Below are positions 46,501 through 55,895 of a stretch of 64,000 nucleotides of DNA, in pieces. Source of the DNA: Haliscomenobacter sp033763495. GTDB taxonomy: Bacteria > Bacteroidota > Bacteroidia > Chitinophagales > Saprospiraceae. The stretch covers positions 62,001-126,000 of the forward strand of contig NZ_JANRKL010000148.1 in the NCBI RefSeq assembly GCF_033763495.1, given 5' to 3'. A program made the position numbers and the translations under genes. The notes under the pieces are model-generated. The model saw only the letters and a program-made list of their open reading frames with translations. It ran no database searches and was not told where the DNA came from. Numbering within the stretch: the stretch's first letter is position 1; every line of letters starts with the position of its first letter.

Positions 46501-47922
46501 CCACGCTACCGACAAGGCCTGGAAAAACAGGGCGATATTGTGGTTGGGGGGGAAACCCAGGGTTTGTTTGGCTTGCTCTAAAGCGCCCGTAAATGAACCC
46601 AAAACCGCCTCCAGGTACATGTAGACAGCGGTGTAATACCCTTCCTGTTTGATTTGTCGGCGCAGTTCGTCCAGCAAGGCGTTTGACGCCCCCATGTCCA
46701 GGTCTTTGCAACGGGCCAACAAATGGAAAATGCCATTGAGTGCAGGCAGCAGGGACTTGTTGTTGCGGTTTTGTTTGCGGTAGGCTTTTTGGGATAAATC
46801 AAAACCCAGTGCGGCTTCGGCGTACTTGCCTTTGACAAAGTGGTGTTGAGCCGCAAAGCCGTATTGGCCAAACTCGTCAAGCGTTGAGGATAATTTCCCC
46901 ACAGTATCCCAATCACCTTGAAAGACTGCAATTTGACACATCAGGCGCAAAACACTATTGCGTTGATCTGGGTTACTCGGCAGGTTTGTTGGATCCAGTA
47001 AATAGTCAAAATACCCATCACGTGGCTCCAAATAAAGCAACACATGGGTTAAGTGGGTAATCAACAATTGATGGCGAATGCCTGAGGGCGCTTTTTCCAA
47101 TTTGTTTTTGTCAAAAACGCGAGGTAAAAAGATCCGCCAAATGGGCTCACCCGTTTTTGGAGAATGGGTTTCGGCAATCTGGATTTCTTTGGTAAAAGTA
47201 GCCAGATCGTTTTGGTAGTAGGCAAGTCGGGCATTTCGGAAAGCCCGTTTGGCCTTGTCTGGGGAATTGGTCAACCACCATTCGGAATCAGAAAACCGTT
47301 TGACCGAGGGTATGGCTTTCACAAAATCGGGCTCGGTCAAAAATTCCTGATCAAGCAGGTAATCCGCAAATTCAGGATCAATCACATACCGATCGGCCTT
47401 TTCGCGGGTTAAAAACCCACTTTGTACCAGGCGATTCAAATTGTTGCGCAGGATTGCCTGGCTGAAACTTACCTTAAACCGTGCGTCGGTAATGATGTAG
47501 CTGAACTTGTTGATGTTCATCCCTTCATAAGCGATGGCCAGGATGCGCAAAACCAATTTGTCATCAGCGGAAAGGGCCCTATATTCACGGTACAATTGCT
47601 CCGCTGTTTTGCGGGTAGCCAAAGTTTGCGCGATGACGGGGTCTTTTTCCAATTTTTCCCGCAATTCCATAAACACGGCCACCCGGTGTTTACAAATCGG
47701 TCCAGCATAATACGGACAAGAACATTCATGCTCTTCAACCTTGCCGTCTTCCAGCAAGATGTCAACCCGGTATTTGTCATTGTCCCCACGTACCAAGGCC
47801 TGCCATTGATTGGGGCCTGCGGGAGCCAGTTCCTGCACCGCGTCTTCCAAAAACAGGAGTTTACCCCGTTCCAAAATGGTGGGGTGGATGTATCGTTCCA
47901 AGTCTTTAAGTGGAAAAGACAT
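43507..47922 (-). CDS. SWIM-zinc-finger SNF2/Rad54-like helicase
   Basis: 1471 residues. An N-terminal SWIM zinc finger (Cys67, Cys69, Cys77, His79: CSCPYYAGPICKH) precedes a long helical region (about 100-980) of unknown role. The C-terminal 450 residues are the two-lobe SNF2 ATPase: Walker A DDMGLGKTVQALALL near residue 1040, DEAQ box, ITTGTPLENHLGELWNLFQF and motif VI ATDRAHRIGQ. It is a DNA translocase or chromatin-like remodeler acting on protein-DNA complexes. It lies seven bases downstream of the propeller gene on the same strand. The group II intron lies a short way beyond its stop. Confidence 0.93.
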   Translation of the reverse strand: MSFPLKDLERYIHPTILERGKLLFLEDAVQELAPAGPNQWQALVRGDNDKYRVDILLEDGKVEEHECSCPYYAGPICKHRVAVFMELREKLEKDPVIAQTLATRKTAEQLYREYRALSADDKLVLRILAIAYEGMNINKFSYIITDARFKVSFSQAILRNNLNRLVQSGFLTREKADRYVIDPEFADYLLDQEFLTEPDFVKAIPSVKRFSDSEWWLTNSPDKAKRAFRNARLAYYQNDLATFTKEIQIAETHSPKTGEPIWRIFLPRVFDKNKLEKAPSGIRHQLLITHLTHVLLYLEPRDGYFDYLLDPTNLPSNPDQRNSVLRLMCQIAVFQGDWDTVGKLSSTLDEFGQYGFAAQHHFVKGKYAEAALGFDLSQKAYRKQNRNNKSLLPALNGIFHLLARCKDLDMGASNALLDELRRQIKQEGYYTAVYMYLEAVLGSFTGALEQAKQTLGFPPNHNIALFFQALSVAWVDDSALDEQELVSLAQDLEYKGYRWMAWQLWATLHHLNPQNTRWETSMQSLEDQKDDWSPMIQIFPKVEIWESALNALFNLTGKIKPSAVEGATRVIWLVDFERYDAVAKEQTFGKKGWTSGRNISLNRLMNREAKGMTEQDMTAVKRAVTRVGFDQYELNTEAVFPSLVGHPLLFLMKSPEIAVQLLAEKPVLKTREVEGGYELSFSHEIDEVGYEIIKESPTRYKLIEYTEEHYKVAKALQKQKLFVPVHAQSRLKDALAGLMALVDVESTVVGLNEEAREVISDARPCVHLLPVGDGFHVELYVKPFSENPPYLRAGEGEVNLAAKVGEEWLRTERDLEIELFKQGHLLESVSVLRDNIPHNNIWELEDADLCLELLLQLQPFIENQDIILEWPKGEKFRITRVAGMGQFSMKISSGQDWFNVNGELRVDENMVLNMRQLIELSQQKRNGFVEIGPGQFLALTEEFRRRLQEINALMSPNKDGSFQLHPLAAPALEGFASLLDQVEADKRFKESIQRMKDSFSRNYSVPQSFKATLREYQVEGFEWLCRLSDWGVGACLADDMGLGKTVQALALLQLRAEQGPALVVAPASVCRNWVAEIGKFTPTLTPILFGEGDRDAEIEKAKAGQILITTYDLMTREAESFTQKQFSTIILDEAQAIKNRSTKRSETAMRLQGNFKLITTGTPLENHLGELWNLFQFINPGLLGSMDSFNDRFAVPIERLGDNIRRDQLRRLIQPFILRRRKDEVLKELPEKTEITLTVELSGEERAFYEALRRKALEELEQSIEGMQGGQKHLRILAEIMRLRRAACHPGMVDKQFVKDQSAKLRLFGEIVEELLENNHKALVFSQFVDHLHILENYIKSKGIAYQYLDGQTPLPLRQKRIEAFQAGEGDLFLISLKAGGVGLNLTAADYVIHMDPWWNPAVEDQATDRAHRIGQEKPVTVYRLVAEDTIEEKILKLHGTKRDLADSLLSGSDVSARLSADDLLNLLKER

Positions 47923-47929
47923 ACGTTAT

Positions 47930-50900
47930 TTACCTTTCTTTGGTCATGATCAATTGAATGCTCTGCTGCTGCAACAAGCGGTTGAAGGCCGCAACCTCGT
48001 TGGTTCTGATCGCATTCAATTGGTTTTGCAATGGGGCAAAAGCTTTTTTCAGGTCCTCCAATCTTTCATAACAACCAGCGTTGGGACGATCATCCTGGTT
48101 GTTTACAATTGAGTATAAATAGGCCATTTGGTCATCGATTTGGGAGGGGTAATTGATGGGGTCTTGCCCTACCTCACTTTTGGTTTGGATCAATTTTTCC
48201 TCCAGTTCCGTTAAGGATTTGACCAAAGGGTCGCCAGCTGTTTTGATGGCTTTGGCCACATTGGGTTTGTATTTGTTGCTGCGCTCCAGCACGTCCTTGA
48301 TCTGGGTCCGCCAGGAACGCAAATCGGCGATGGCCGCATGGCAGGTGTTGAACAAATCTTTTACCTGCATGGCCAGTTCGTATTGGGCTTGCAGATCGGC
48401 ATCACTTTGGGTCCAGCGAGGGTCCTTTTTGATTTCAAGGGTTTGTTCCTGACGTACTCCTTTGTATTCCAGTACAATTTTGTGTGGGCCGGGCATGGCT
48501 TTTACCGGGCTCATATCGGCCAATGAAAATTGCGCACCAGGCAAGGCTTCGGGGCCTTCATAGGTCAAATCCCAATCCAGTCGATTGAGGCCATCCCGCC
48601 AGGCCAACAGCTCTTCTTTGTCGCCAGGGCTGGAAGCATACACTTTTCTGGTTTTTCCTTGTGGGTCTATGATTGAAAGGCGCAACACCGCGGTATCGCC
48701 TGCCTTTTTTTCCTTAGCAAAATAATACAGAATGGCGCCATTGGGGCTGGGGTCGGGAGCCGCTGCGCCGCGGAATCCACTGAACTGGTTACGGTAAGCT
48801 ACCCGTGGCTTGAACAAAGTGACTTCCGCTTCAACGTTTTGTGGAATGCTGTGCAAGGGAGTCAGGTCGTCCATGATCCAGAAGCCCCGACCATGGGTTG
48901 CCAACACCAAATCATCATTCTTTAAAGCCATGTCTGCAATGGAAACCGGGGGCAAATTGAATTGGAAGCTTTGCCAGTTTTTTCCTTCATCAAAAGAAAC
49001 GTACATGCCGTATTCGGCTCCTGCATACAACAACCCCTTGCGTTTCGGGTCTTCGCGCACCACTTTGACGTAGTGGTCTGCCGGAATGCCATTCTTACCA
49101 TCGGTCAACAAAGTCCAGTTTTGACCATAATTGTTGGTCAAAAAGATATATGGTTTGAAGTCGTTTTCCCGGTATTTGTGCACGGCGATCAATGCGCGCC
49201 CAGGGGCATGGCTGGATAATTCAATCATGTTTACGGTGCCTTCCAGCGGAATGTTGTTGGGAGTGATTTCTTTCCAGCTTTTGCCATTGTCACGGGAGAG
49301 GTGGACCCGCCCGTCGTCGCTACCCGCCCAGAGTTCACCTGCGGTTTGAGCAGATTCTTCAAAAGCAAAAATGGTGGTGTACAACTCAACCCCAGTGTGG
49401 TCGTGTTGGATCGGGCCGCCAGGGATATCCTGAAATTTATCCTTATCGGTGGTCAAATCGGGGCTGATGACCTCCCAGCTTCGGCCCCCATCCGGCGAAC
49501 GATGTACGTATTGGGAGCAATGGTAAATGACATCGGGGTTGTGCGGGGAAACCCGAATCGGTGCATTCCATTGAAAGCGATAACGGATATCGCGGGGGGC
49601 AGTGCCGTCGTGCATTTGAGGGTAGGCCACTACATCGCGGCGATGGCCCCGACTCAGGTCTGTTTTGGTGATTTGACCAATGTAATTCCCCGCATAGACG
49701 ATATTGGGGTTGCGTGGGTCAACGGCAATATGGCCACTTTCTCCACCCCCGACTTCGTGCCAAAGTTCCTGCGGAGTCAAGGCATTGTCGAAACGGCTGG
49801 GTATGGAGATGGTAGAATTGTCTTGTTGTGCGCTGTACAAACGGTAGGGAAACTGATTGTCGAGTGTAAGGCGGTAAAACTCCGTGGTGGGCTGATTGAG
49901 TTGGCTGCTCCAGGTGCGGCCAGCATTGAGGGTTACGCAGGCCCCGCCATCATTCCCCTGGATCATCAGGTTGGGGTTGTCGGGGTTGATCCAGAGTACG
50001 TGGGTATCGCCATGAGGTACTGGGATGCGGGTGAAACTTTTGCCCCCATCGATGGACTTCATGAAACTGACGTTGAGGTTGTATACCGTGTTTTCGTCCT
50101 TGGGATCGGCATAGATACGGGAGTAGTACCAGGCCCGTTGGCGAATGCTATGATCGCGACAAACTCTGGTGAAACTTTTTCCGCCATCTTCCGAGCGGTA
50201 CAAACCACCTTTGGTTTCTTCCTGGGCTTCTATTTGGACCCAAACGCGGGAAGGTTTTACGGGCGAAACGGCAATACCAACCCGGCCGACCAGTCCAGTA
50301 GGTAAACCTCCACCTAGTTTTTCCCAGGTATCGCCACCATCGAGACTTTTCCAGACTCCTCCTTCGGCACTGCCGTCGATGAAGGTCCAGGACTTGCGTT
50401 CGGCGGTCCAAAAACCGGCGTAGAGGATACGCGGGTTGCTGGGATCGGCTACCAACTCGATGGCTCCGGTTTTGTCGCTGACATAGAGGACCTTTTCCCA
50501 GGTCTTGCCAGCATCTTTGCTGCGGAAAATGCCACGTTGCTCGCTTGGGCCAAACACATTGCCCAATACGGCTACGAAAAGTTGATCCGGATTTTGGGGG
50601 TGTACCACAATTTTGCTGATCTGCCCGGCTTTTTCCAAACCAATTGGCTTCCAGTGTGCTCCTGCATCAGTACTCCTGTACAGGCCATCTCCTGGGATGA
50701 CATTGCCACGAGGGTCTGCCGAACCCATGCCAACGTACACGACATTGGGATCAGAAGGGGCTACTGCAATGGCGCCTACTGAAGCGGTTTTGATGTCCTG
50801 ATCAGAGATGTTGTTCCAGGTTAAGCCCGCATCACTTGTTTTCCAAACGCCGCCGCCAGTAGCCCCCATGTAAAAGGTATTGGGCTCTTGCTGAACCCCT

Positions 50901-51106
50901 TCTACTGCTGTTGAACGTCCCCCGCGACTTGGCCCTACAAAGCGGTACTTCAGTGCTTTGAGTTGCTTGGTTGTCAAGGGTGTAGGGATCGGTGCGGAGA
51001 CAGTCTGAACCGGAGGCGTGATCTGAGGCGCTTTTTTGTTTTTTTGGGCAAAAGACGTCAACGCAATGACACTCAGGAAGATGCAAAGGAGCGGCTTGGA
51101 ATTCAT
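47930..51106 (-). CDS. Large exported VPS10/BNR propeller protein
   Basis: 1058 residues. Signal peptide (LCIFLSVIALTSFAQ), a Pro-rich linker, then two sortilin-like propellers rich in Asp boxes (SDAGLTWNN, STDAGAHWK, SKDAGKTWEK, SLDGGDTWEK, SEDGGKSFTR, SPDGGRSWEV, SRDNGKSWKE). A C-terminal helical region with long coiled stretches follows (about 870-1058). Annotated as 'glycosyl hydrolase' in many genomes, but no sialidase Arg triad or acid/base pair is visible, so an enzymatic role is doubtful. It shares an operon with the SNF2 gene by spacing, although the products should work in different compartments. Confidence 0.9.
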   Translation of the reverse strand: MNSKPLLCIFLSVIALTSFAQKNKKAPQITPPVQTVSAPIPTPLTTKQLKALKYRFVGPSRGGRSTAVEGVQQEPNTFYMGATGGGVWKTSDAGLTWNNISDQDIKTASVGAIAVAPSDPNVVYVGMGSADPRGNVIPGDGLYRSTDAGAHWKPIGLEKAGQISKIVVHPQNPDQLFVAVLGNVFGPSEQRGIFRSKDAGKTWEKVLYVSDKTGAIELVADPSNPRILYAGFWTAERKSWTFIDGSAEGGVWKSLDGGDTWEKLGGGLPTGLVGRVGIAVSPVKPSRVWVQIEAQEETKGGLYRSEDGGKSFTRVCRDHSIRQRAWYYSRIYADPKDENTVYNLNVSFMKSIDGGKSFTRIPVPHGDTHVLWINPDNPNLMIQGNDGGACVTLNAGRTWSSQLNQPTTEFYRLTLDNQFPYRLYSAQQDNSTISIPSRFDNALTPQELWHEVGGGESGHIAVDPRNPNIVYAGNYIGQITKTDLSRGHRRDVVAYPQMHDGTAPRDIRYRFQWNAPIRVSPHNPDVIYHCSQYVHRSPDGGRSWEVISPDLTTDKDKFQDIPGGPIQHDHTGVELYTTIFAFEESAQTAGELWAGSDDGRVHLSRDNGKSWKEITPNNIPLEGTVNMIELSSHAPGRALIAVHKYRENDFKPYIFLTNNYGQNWTLLTDGKNGIPADHYVKVVREDPKRKGLLYAGAEYGMYVSFDEGKNWQSFQFNLPPVSIADMALKNDDLVLATHGRGFWIMDDLTPLHSIPQNVEAEVTLFKPRVAYRNQFSGFRGAAAPDPSPNGAILYYFAKEKKAGDTAVLRLSIIDPQGKTRKVYASSPGDKEELLAWRDGLNRLDWDLTYEGPEALPGAQFSLADMSPVKAMPGPHKIVLEYKGVRQEQTLEIKKDPRWTQSDADLQAQYELAMQVKDLFNTCHAAIADLRSWRTQIKDVLERSNKYKPNVAKAIKTAGDPLVKSLTELEEKLIQTKSEVGQDPINYPSQIDDQMAYLYSIVNNQDDRPNAGCYERLEDLKKAFAPLQNQLNAIRTNEVAAFNRLLQQQSIQLIMTKER

Positions 51107-51186
51107 GGTCTTCGGTAAAGGTTAAGCCGCGAAGATAGTGGGAAAAGCTGGGTTTTTTCAGGAATAGTTTAGTTTTTTATACGTGT

Positions 51187-51220
51187 AAAAAAATAGGAAC
51201 CCATCAAACATGGGTTCCTA
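51187..51220 (-). terminator. Intrinsic terminator after DUF1761 gene
   Basis: Perfect 11-base stem TAGGAACCCAT/ATGGGTTCCTA (51194-51204, 51210-51220) with a five-base loop, followed on the minus strand by seven Us (51187-51193). The best intrinsic terminator in the window. Confidence 0.9.
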
Positions 51221-51237
51221 CCTTTTAGGGATAAAAG

Positions 51238-51738
51238 CTATCCAAACGCACAAATAATCCCGCCCATCAGCATCAAATTCAAAATCCAGTATCCGGCATT
51301 TACAGCTACGTATTTGAACCCTTTCATTTCGAACATCGCATTGATAGCAATGAGTGGTAGTGCAATGAATACACCTGCAATGGTTCCATGCAAGGCACCA
51401 TGTTTAAAGGTACGGTAATTGCCGCTGTATTTGCCCATGAACTCCTCAATGTAATTCATTACATCCGAATTTTCCTGTCCAAAACCTGGTGTGTCCAACA
51501 AAATCGAATAAAGGTGGGTTTGGTGAATAACAATGGAGAACAAGATCATCGACAACATCAGGCTGAACAGATAAGTTAGCCCAAAGACGACAAGCATGTT
51601 CATTTTTTTGCCCTGCTCCGGGGTTACTCCAGCTGCTTTCATCCAGATATTGCCAAAAACTTTGGGGTTGTACCAGACAAAACCAGTCAACAATGGAATC
51701 AATCCGGTAAGAAAGACGAGAGGATAATTTAAAGCCAT
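51238..51738 (-). CDS. DUF1761-family membrane protein
   Basis: 166 residues from the ATG at 51738 (MALNYPLVFLTGLIPLLTGF); an ATG 13 codons earlier adds a polar leader. Four hydrophobic helices and the motif GFVWYNPKVFGNIWMKAAG place it in DUF1761. Function is unknown. A good terminator follows the stop and no other gene joins it, so it is monocistronic. Confidence 0.88.
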   Translation of the reverse strand: MALNYPLVFLTGLIPLLTGFVWYNPKVFGNIWMKAAGVTPEQGKKMNMLVVFGLTYLFSLMLSMILFSIVIHQTHLYSILLDTPGFGQENSDVMNYIEEFMGKYSGNYRTFKHGALHGTIAGVFIALPLIAINAMFEMKGFKYVAVNAGYWILNLMLMGGIICAFG

Positions 51739-51829
51739 TTTATTGTTTTTAGAGTTAAATAAGGCGTTTATGCTCAAAAATAAATAAAAAGTTGAAAAAT
51801 TCTATCAACAAGACAATTTTTTATATAGT

Positions 51830-53005
51830 TTACCCCCAGGTTCGCAAATACTCGGCAATTAAAATCCCAAAGTAAGTCCCAACAGCATTCCCCAAGGCCC
51901 CAACCAGGATGGCGGGCAAGTGCAAATCAGCTCGGTTGAGCCCTTTGGATAAAGCCAAAGCCGATGCTGAGCCCCCAACATTGGCTTGTGAAGCAATGGA
52001 CAGAAGATCCCAATCCTGCTTCAGCAATCCACCAATACCAAAAAGTACAGTGCCGTGGATGAGCACCAGCACTGTCACCAACATCAGCATAGAAATGGCC
52101 AGTTGTCCATCCCGCAGCAAGGCGGCCAAATCACAATTGGCGCCAATGACGGCCAAAAACAGGTAAATGCAAAACATTCCGATCAAGCGTAAGCCCCGCA
52201 AACGTTGAACGATGGGAAACTGAGCCATAATCAGGGCCAGGGTGGTCAAAAAAATGATCATCGGGATACTCGGGAATAAACCGGCGAACCATTGAGCAAT
52301 GTACAAGGCCAGTGCCCCTACACCCAGCAGGATGCTCAATTCCAGTGGATTGAGTTGTTCCTGATCGTTGACGTGGGCGTGGGCTTCATCCGTCAGGCGT
52401 TGTTGCTCCTCGGCCTCAAGCGGACCTTTTTGTTGGCGGGGAAAATAGCGCTGCAACAGGGGGGGCAACAAAAGGGTCACTACCATCCACAGGGCGGTGA
52501 TGATGTTGTCGGCCGCTGTTGCCGCAGCGTAAAGATTCCCTTCCTTGTTGACATTGTAGTGGAGTGCCAGTGCGTTAAAATTGCTGCTGCCACCGATGTA
52601 GGTTCCGGTGAACATGCCACCCAGGGCAAAAAAAGAATCGCCCAGGGTTTCTGGCCCCTTGATCAGATACATACCCGCCAACACGCCCAGCATGGTTCCC
52701 ACCGAGCCCAAGAGAAAAAACAAAATCATAGGCGCGCCTGCTCTTTTCAGGCCGCGCAAATTGACGGTGAGCAGCAGGTAAAAAATGGACAAAGGAGCCA
52801 GGTAAGTGAAAATTCCATCGTACAAAGGTGTGGGGGTACTGGCCGAAGGAATGATGCCCAAATTGGCCGTGATGGCGGTGGTGATGATCACCAGTAACGC
52901 ACTGCCAAAGGCTCGGAAATAGGGCAGTTTGCACAGTTGCTCGCAAAGGATGATGTTGAGCATTAACACGGCGAAAATGGCTAGTGGGTCTTGAAAGAAG
53001 GGCAT
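51830..53005 (-). CDS. DUF819-family membrane protein
   Basis: 391 residues with about ten predicted transmembrane helices. It has the glycine-rich motif GGMFTGTYIGGSSNFNALALH and the C-terminal repeat SQANVGGSASALALSKGL; two such inverted-repeat halves are typical of DUF819 and of antiporter-like folds. Transport substrate is unknown. It is divergent from the acyltransferase gene. Confidence 0.9.
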   Translation of the reverse strand: MPFFQDPLAIFAVLMLNIILCEQLCKLPYFRAFGSALLVIITTAITANLGIIPSASTPTPLYDGIFTYLAPLSIFYLLLTVNLRGLKRAGAPMILFFLLGSVGTMLGVLAGMYLIKGPETLGDSFFALGGMFTGTYIGGSSNFNALALHYNVNKEGNLYAAATAADNIITALWMVVTLLLPPLLQRYFPRQQKGPLEAEEQQRLTDEAHAHVNDQEQLNPLELSILLGVGALALYIAQWFAGLFPSIPMIIFLTTLALIMAQFPIVQRLRGLRLIGMFCIYLFLAVIGANCDLAALLRDGQLAISMLMLVTVLVLIHGTVLFGIGGLLKQDWDLLSIASQANVGGSASALALSKGLNRADLHLPAILVGALGNAVGTYFGILIAEYLRTWG

Positions 53006-53088
53006 GGAGGATGATTTTTTGCTTCATACTTAGTGCCGACCAAGATAGCTTATTTGGATTGGAAGTACGAATTGGTAAGGAAAAAAGC

Positions 53089-53096
53089 TATTTTTG
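53089..53096 (+). promoter_or_regulatory. Bacteroidota-type -7 promoter box
   Basis: TATTTTTG fits the TAnnTTTG consensus and ends 25 bases before the acyltransferase ATG. No convincing TTTG -33 box at the normal spacing is seen. Confidence 0.4.
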
Positions 53097-53121
53097 GTAT
53101 TAAGAAAAAACACCTACATCT

Positions 53122-54306
53122 ATGCCTAACATCCCTCTGCCTACCCGCCTCGCCTCTGTCGACATCTACCGAGGGTTTGTCATGTTTCTGATGATGGCCG
53201 AAGTATGGGAATTTGGCCACGTTGCCAAAGCTTTTCCCGATAGCGGCTTTTGGGCCTTTTTACATTTTCACCAAAGCCATGTACCCTGGGTAGGCTGTTC
53301 TTTGCACGATTTGATCCAGCCATCCTTTTCATTTTTGGTGGGCGTGGCCCTGCCTTATTCCCTAGCCAGTCGGCAGGCCAGTGGGCAAAACAACTGGCAG
53401 GTATGGGGGCATACTTTTCGCCGGGCACTGATTTTGATTTTACTGGGCATTTTCTTGCGTTCGATGTACGCCAAACAAACGAACTTCACCTTTGAAGATA
53501 CGCTCACCCAGATTGGCCTGGGTTATGTATTCCTTTTTGCCTTGGGCTGGGTAAAAGAGCGCTGGCAGTGGATTGCCTTTGCGGGCATTTTGCTGGCCTA
53601 TTGGGCTTTGTTTGCACTTTATTCCTTGCCTGGTCCCGATTTCAACTGGGCCGAGGCGGGCGTAGCCGCAGATTGGCCCCATCATGCGCAAGGTTTCGCG
53701 GCACATTGGAACAAAAATACCAATGCCGCCTGGGCTTTTGACCGCTGGTTTTTAAATCTTTTTCCGCGAGAAAATGTATTCCGATTCAATGGGGGCGGTT
53801 ACGCGACTTTGAGTTTTATCCCTACCCTGGGCACCATGATTTTGGGCCTGATAGCCGGGCAATGGCTCAGAACTGCCGAATCTACCCGCTTGCTGCTGCG
53901 TAAGTTGTTGTTGTTTGGGGTGGCATTTCTGGCTACTGGATTTCTGCTGAGTATTCTGGGCATTTGCCCCAATGTGAAACGGATTTGGACGCCGAGTTGG
54001 ACTTTGTTCAGTGGTGGTTGGTGTTTTCTCTTGTTGGCTGGCTTTTATTACGTAGCTGATTTGAAGCATCAAGGCTCCTGGTTTTATGTTTTTAAAGTAT
54101 TGGGCATGAATTCCATTGCAGCTTACCTGCTAGCGCATACCGTAATCGGGTTCATCGATTCCTCTTTCCGCATCAATGTGCATCCTCAGTACGATATGAT
54201 TTTTGGAGAAGGGTACCGGACTTTGGTGAGTGGTACGGTGTTGCTCACGATGCAGTTTTTGGTGCTGAATTGGATGTACCGGAAGCGGATTTTTGTGAAG
54301 ATATAG
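53122..54306 (+). CDS. HGSNAT-like/DUF5009 membrane acyltransferase
   Basis: 394 residues, about ten transmembrane helices. The opening RLASVDIYRGFVMFLMMAEV is the hallmark of heparan-alpha-glucosaminide N-acetyltransferase-like (DUF5009/YeiB-related) proteins, and later GVALPYSLASRQ and NSIAAYLLAHTVIGF fit. Relatives move acetyl groups across the membrane onto amino sugars. The acceptor here is unknown. It converges with the MFS gene. Confidence 0.9.
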   Translation: MPNIPLPTRLASVDIYRGFVMFLMMAEVWEFGHVAKAFPDSGFWAFLHFHQSHVPWVGCSLHDLIQPSFSFLVGVALPYSLASRQASGQNNWQVWGHTFRRALILILLGIFLRSMYAKQTNFTFEDTLTQIGLGYVFLFALGWVKERWQWIAFAGILLAYWALFALYSLPGPDFNWAEAGVAADWPHHAQGFAAHWNKNTNAAWAFDRWFLNLFPRENVFRFNGGGYATLSFIPTLGTMILGLIAGQWLRTAESTRLLLRKLLLFGVAFLATGFLLSILGICPNVKRIWTPSWTLFSGGWCFLLLAGFYYVADLKHQGSWFYVFKVLGMNSIAAYLLAHTVIGFIDSSFRINVHPQYDMIFGEGYRTLVSGTVLLTMQFLVLNWMYRKRIFVKI

Positions 54307-54329
54307 CTTTGATTGTTTGTCCAGTAAGT

Positions 54330-55547
54330 TTATTCAGCCTTAGTGTTTTTTTGCAACACAAGCATCAAGCCAATTGCGACGATCATCAGTCCCAAACCCA
54401 CCAACAATGAAAATTGATAAGACCCCGTTTTGTCAAACCCAACACCAAACAACATCGGCCCGAACGCCGCACCAATGGTATATGCTGAAAAAACAAAACC
54501 ATACACTGTGCCCATCGAGCGCATGCCAAAAAAACGACTAACCATGTACGGCATGATGTCGGATTCGGCACCCATGGCCAGGCCGATCATCACGGTTGCC
54601 AAATAGACGGTGAATCCGGTGGGGTACAACCAAAGCAGTAGAATTCCGACAGCTGCTCCGCCAAAAATTCCTGCAGCTACCAGTGGTGCAGAAAAACGAT
54701 CGGCCAAAAAACCGTTGGCAATGCGCCCCACCAGTGAAGCGCCTCCAAACAGGGAAATGGCCAAGGCTGCGATTTGAGGGCTCAGCCCTCTGTCGGTCAA
54801 CATCGCCGAAAGGTGGGTCATGATCCCGGTACAACTAACCGCAACACACAAAATGGACAAACTGAGGAGCCAAAAAGACCGTGTTGCTGCAGCTGCCCCA
54901 ATGCTCATGGCACTACTTTCGGTCGCCGAAATTTCAAGCTGGCCCTGTGGTTGCATACCCATGTCTGCGGGACTGTTTTTTAGAAGAAAATGGACCAGAG
55001 GCAGGGCAACCAGTACACAAGCCAGGCTCAAAAGGATGTAGACCTGCCTCCAATCGGCGGATTGAATCAGAAATTGGGCTAGAATTGGAATCAATAAAGC
55101 GCCTAGGCCCACTCCCGCATTGCCTAGTCCGATGGCCAAAGCCCGGTTTTGATTGAACCAGTTGGCCACTATTCGGGAGTAAGCCAAAGGAGAATTGCCC
55201 GATCCAATGAAGCCGCCTAAAAAATAACAGATGTAGAGGGAAATGATTGGGGCTTGCACCCGCGAGAGTGCAAACAAACAAATAGCCATGCCGATTAAGG
55301 CAAAGGAAATGACTTTTTTTCCACCCAATTTATCGATCAAACGCCCCGAAATGGGCGAACCCAGGGCGACACCAACACTCACCAAAGAAACTGCCAATGA
55401 AATGGATCCCCGATCGGTTTTAAAAGCTTCTGCCAATGGTTTGACAAACACGCCAAAGCAATAAACCAGCAGCGAGCCTACGCTCAAAAACTGCCCAATC
55501 AGCGCAATGAGGACGATGCGCCAGCCGTAAAAAAATCCTGATTTCAT
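54330..55547 (-). CDS. MFS transporter (OFA/monocarboxylate-like)
   Basis: 405 residues from the ATG at 55547 (MKSGFFYGWRIVLIALIGQF). An in-frame ATG 48 codons upstream runs into a repeat region and is not credible. Twelve hydrophobic segments, the motif-A-like GRLIDKLGGKKVI loop between helices 2 and 3 and the FYGWRIV opening place it in the oxalate/formate or monocarboxylate group. The cargo is probably a small organic anion. Confidence 0.9.
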   Translation of the reverse strand: MKSGFFYGWRIVLIALIGQFLSVGSLLVYCFGVFVKPLAEAFKTDRGSISLAVSLVSVGVALGSPISGRLIDKLGGKKVISFALIGMAICLFALSRVQAPIISLYICYFLGGFIGSGNSPLAYSRIVANWFNQNRALAIGLGNAGVGLGALLIPILAQFLIQSADWRQVYILLSLACVLVALPLVHFLLKNSPADMGMQPQGQLEISATESSAMSIGAAAATRSFWLLSLSILCVAVSCTGIMTHLSAMLTDRGLSPQIAALAISLFGGASLVGRIANGFLADRFSAPLVAAGIFGGAAVGILLLWLYPTGFTVYLATVMIGLAMGAESDIMPYMVSRFFGMRSMGTVYGFVFSAYTIGAAFGPMLFGVGFDKTGSYQFSLLVGLGLMIVAIGLMLVLQKNTKAE

Positions 55548-55564
55548 AACGATCAATGTAGGTG

Positions 55565-55880
55565 TGCAGGTGAAGGTAGATTTTTTTCTAAAGAGAACAA
55601 AATATATCTGGTTGCCTGACAATAAAAAAGGCAGCTCTGGTGCTCGCCAGACCAAACATGAATCAGCCCTGAAGGGGCGATATCCCTCCAAGAATGGGTA
55701 ACGCCCATTCTATGTGACGAGTAATCCATTAAACGAATAAGCCCTGAAGGGGCGACATCACTTGGCATGGTTATGTCGCCCCTTCAGGGCTTGTCGTGTG
55801 AACACAGGCAGGCTGCTTGGCCGAAAGGGCTGCACCCTTTCTTGATGGGCTGTCGCCCTTTCAGGGCTAATTAGCTGACT
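55565..55880. repeat. Palindromic repeat cluster upstream of MFS gene
   Basis: Gap 55548-55895 contains no gene. A 20-base perfect inverted repeat (AAGCCCTGAAGGGGCGACAT, 55739-55758, with 55773-55792) is flanked by related copies near 55668-55682 and 55860-55872, plus other hairpins. It is a REP-type cluster built on GCCCTGAAGGGGC. Confidence 0.8.
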
Positions 55881-55895
55881 GCGTAACGTGCGTTA

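Noticed and set aside
49301..50305. 334-codon open frame on the plus strand
   Set aside because: Antisense to the VPS10/BNR protein; no recognisable domain and no plausible start context.
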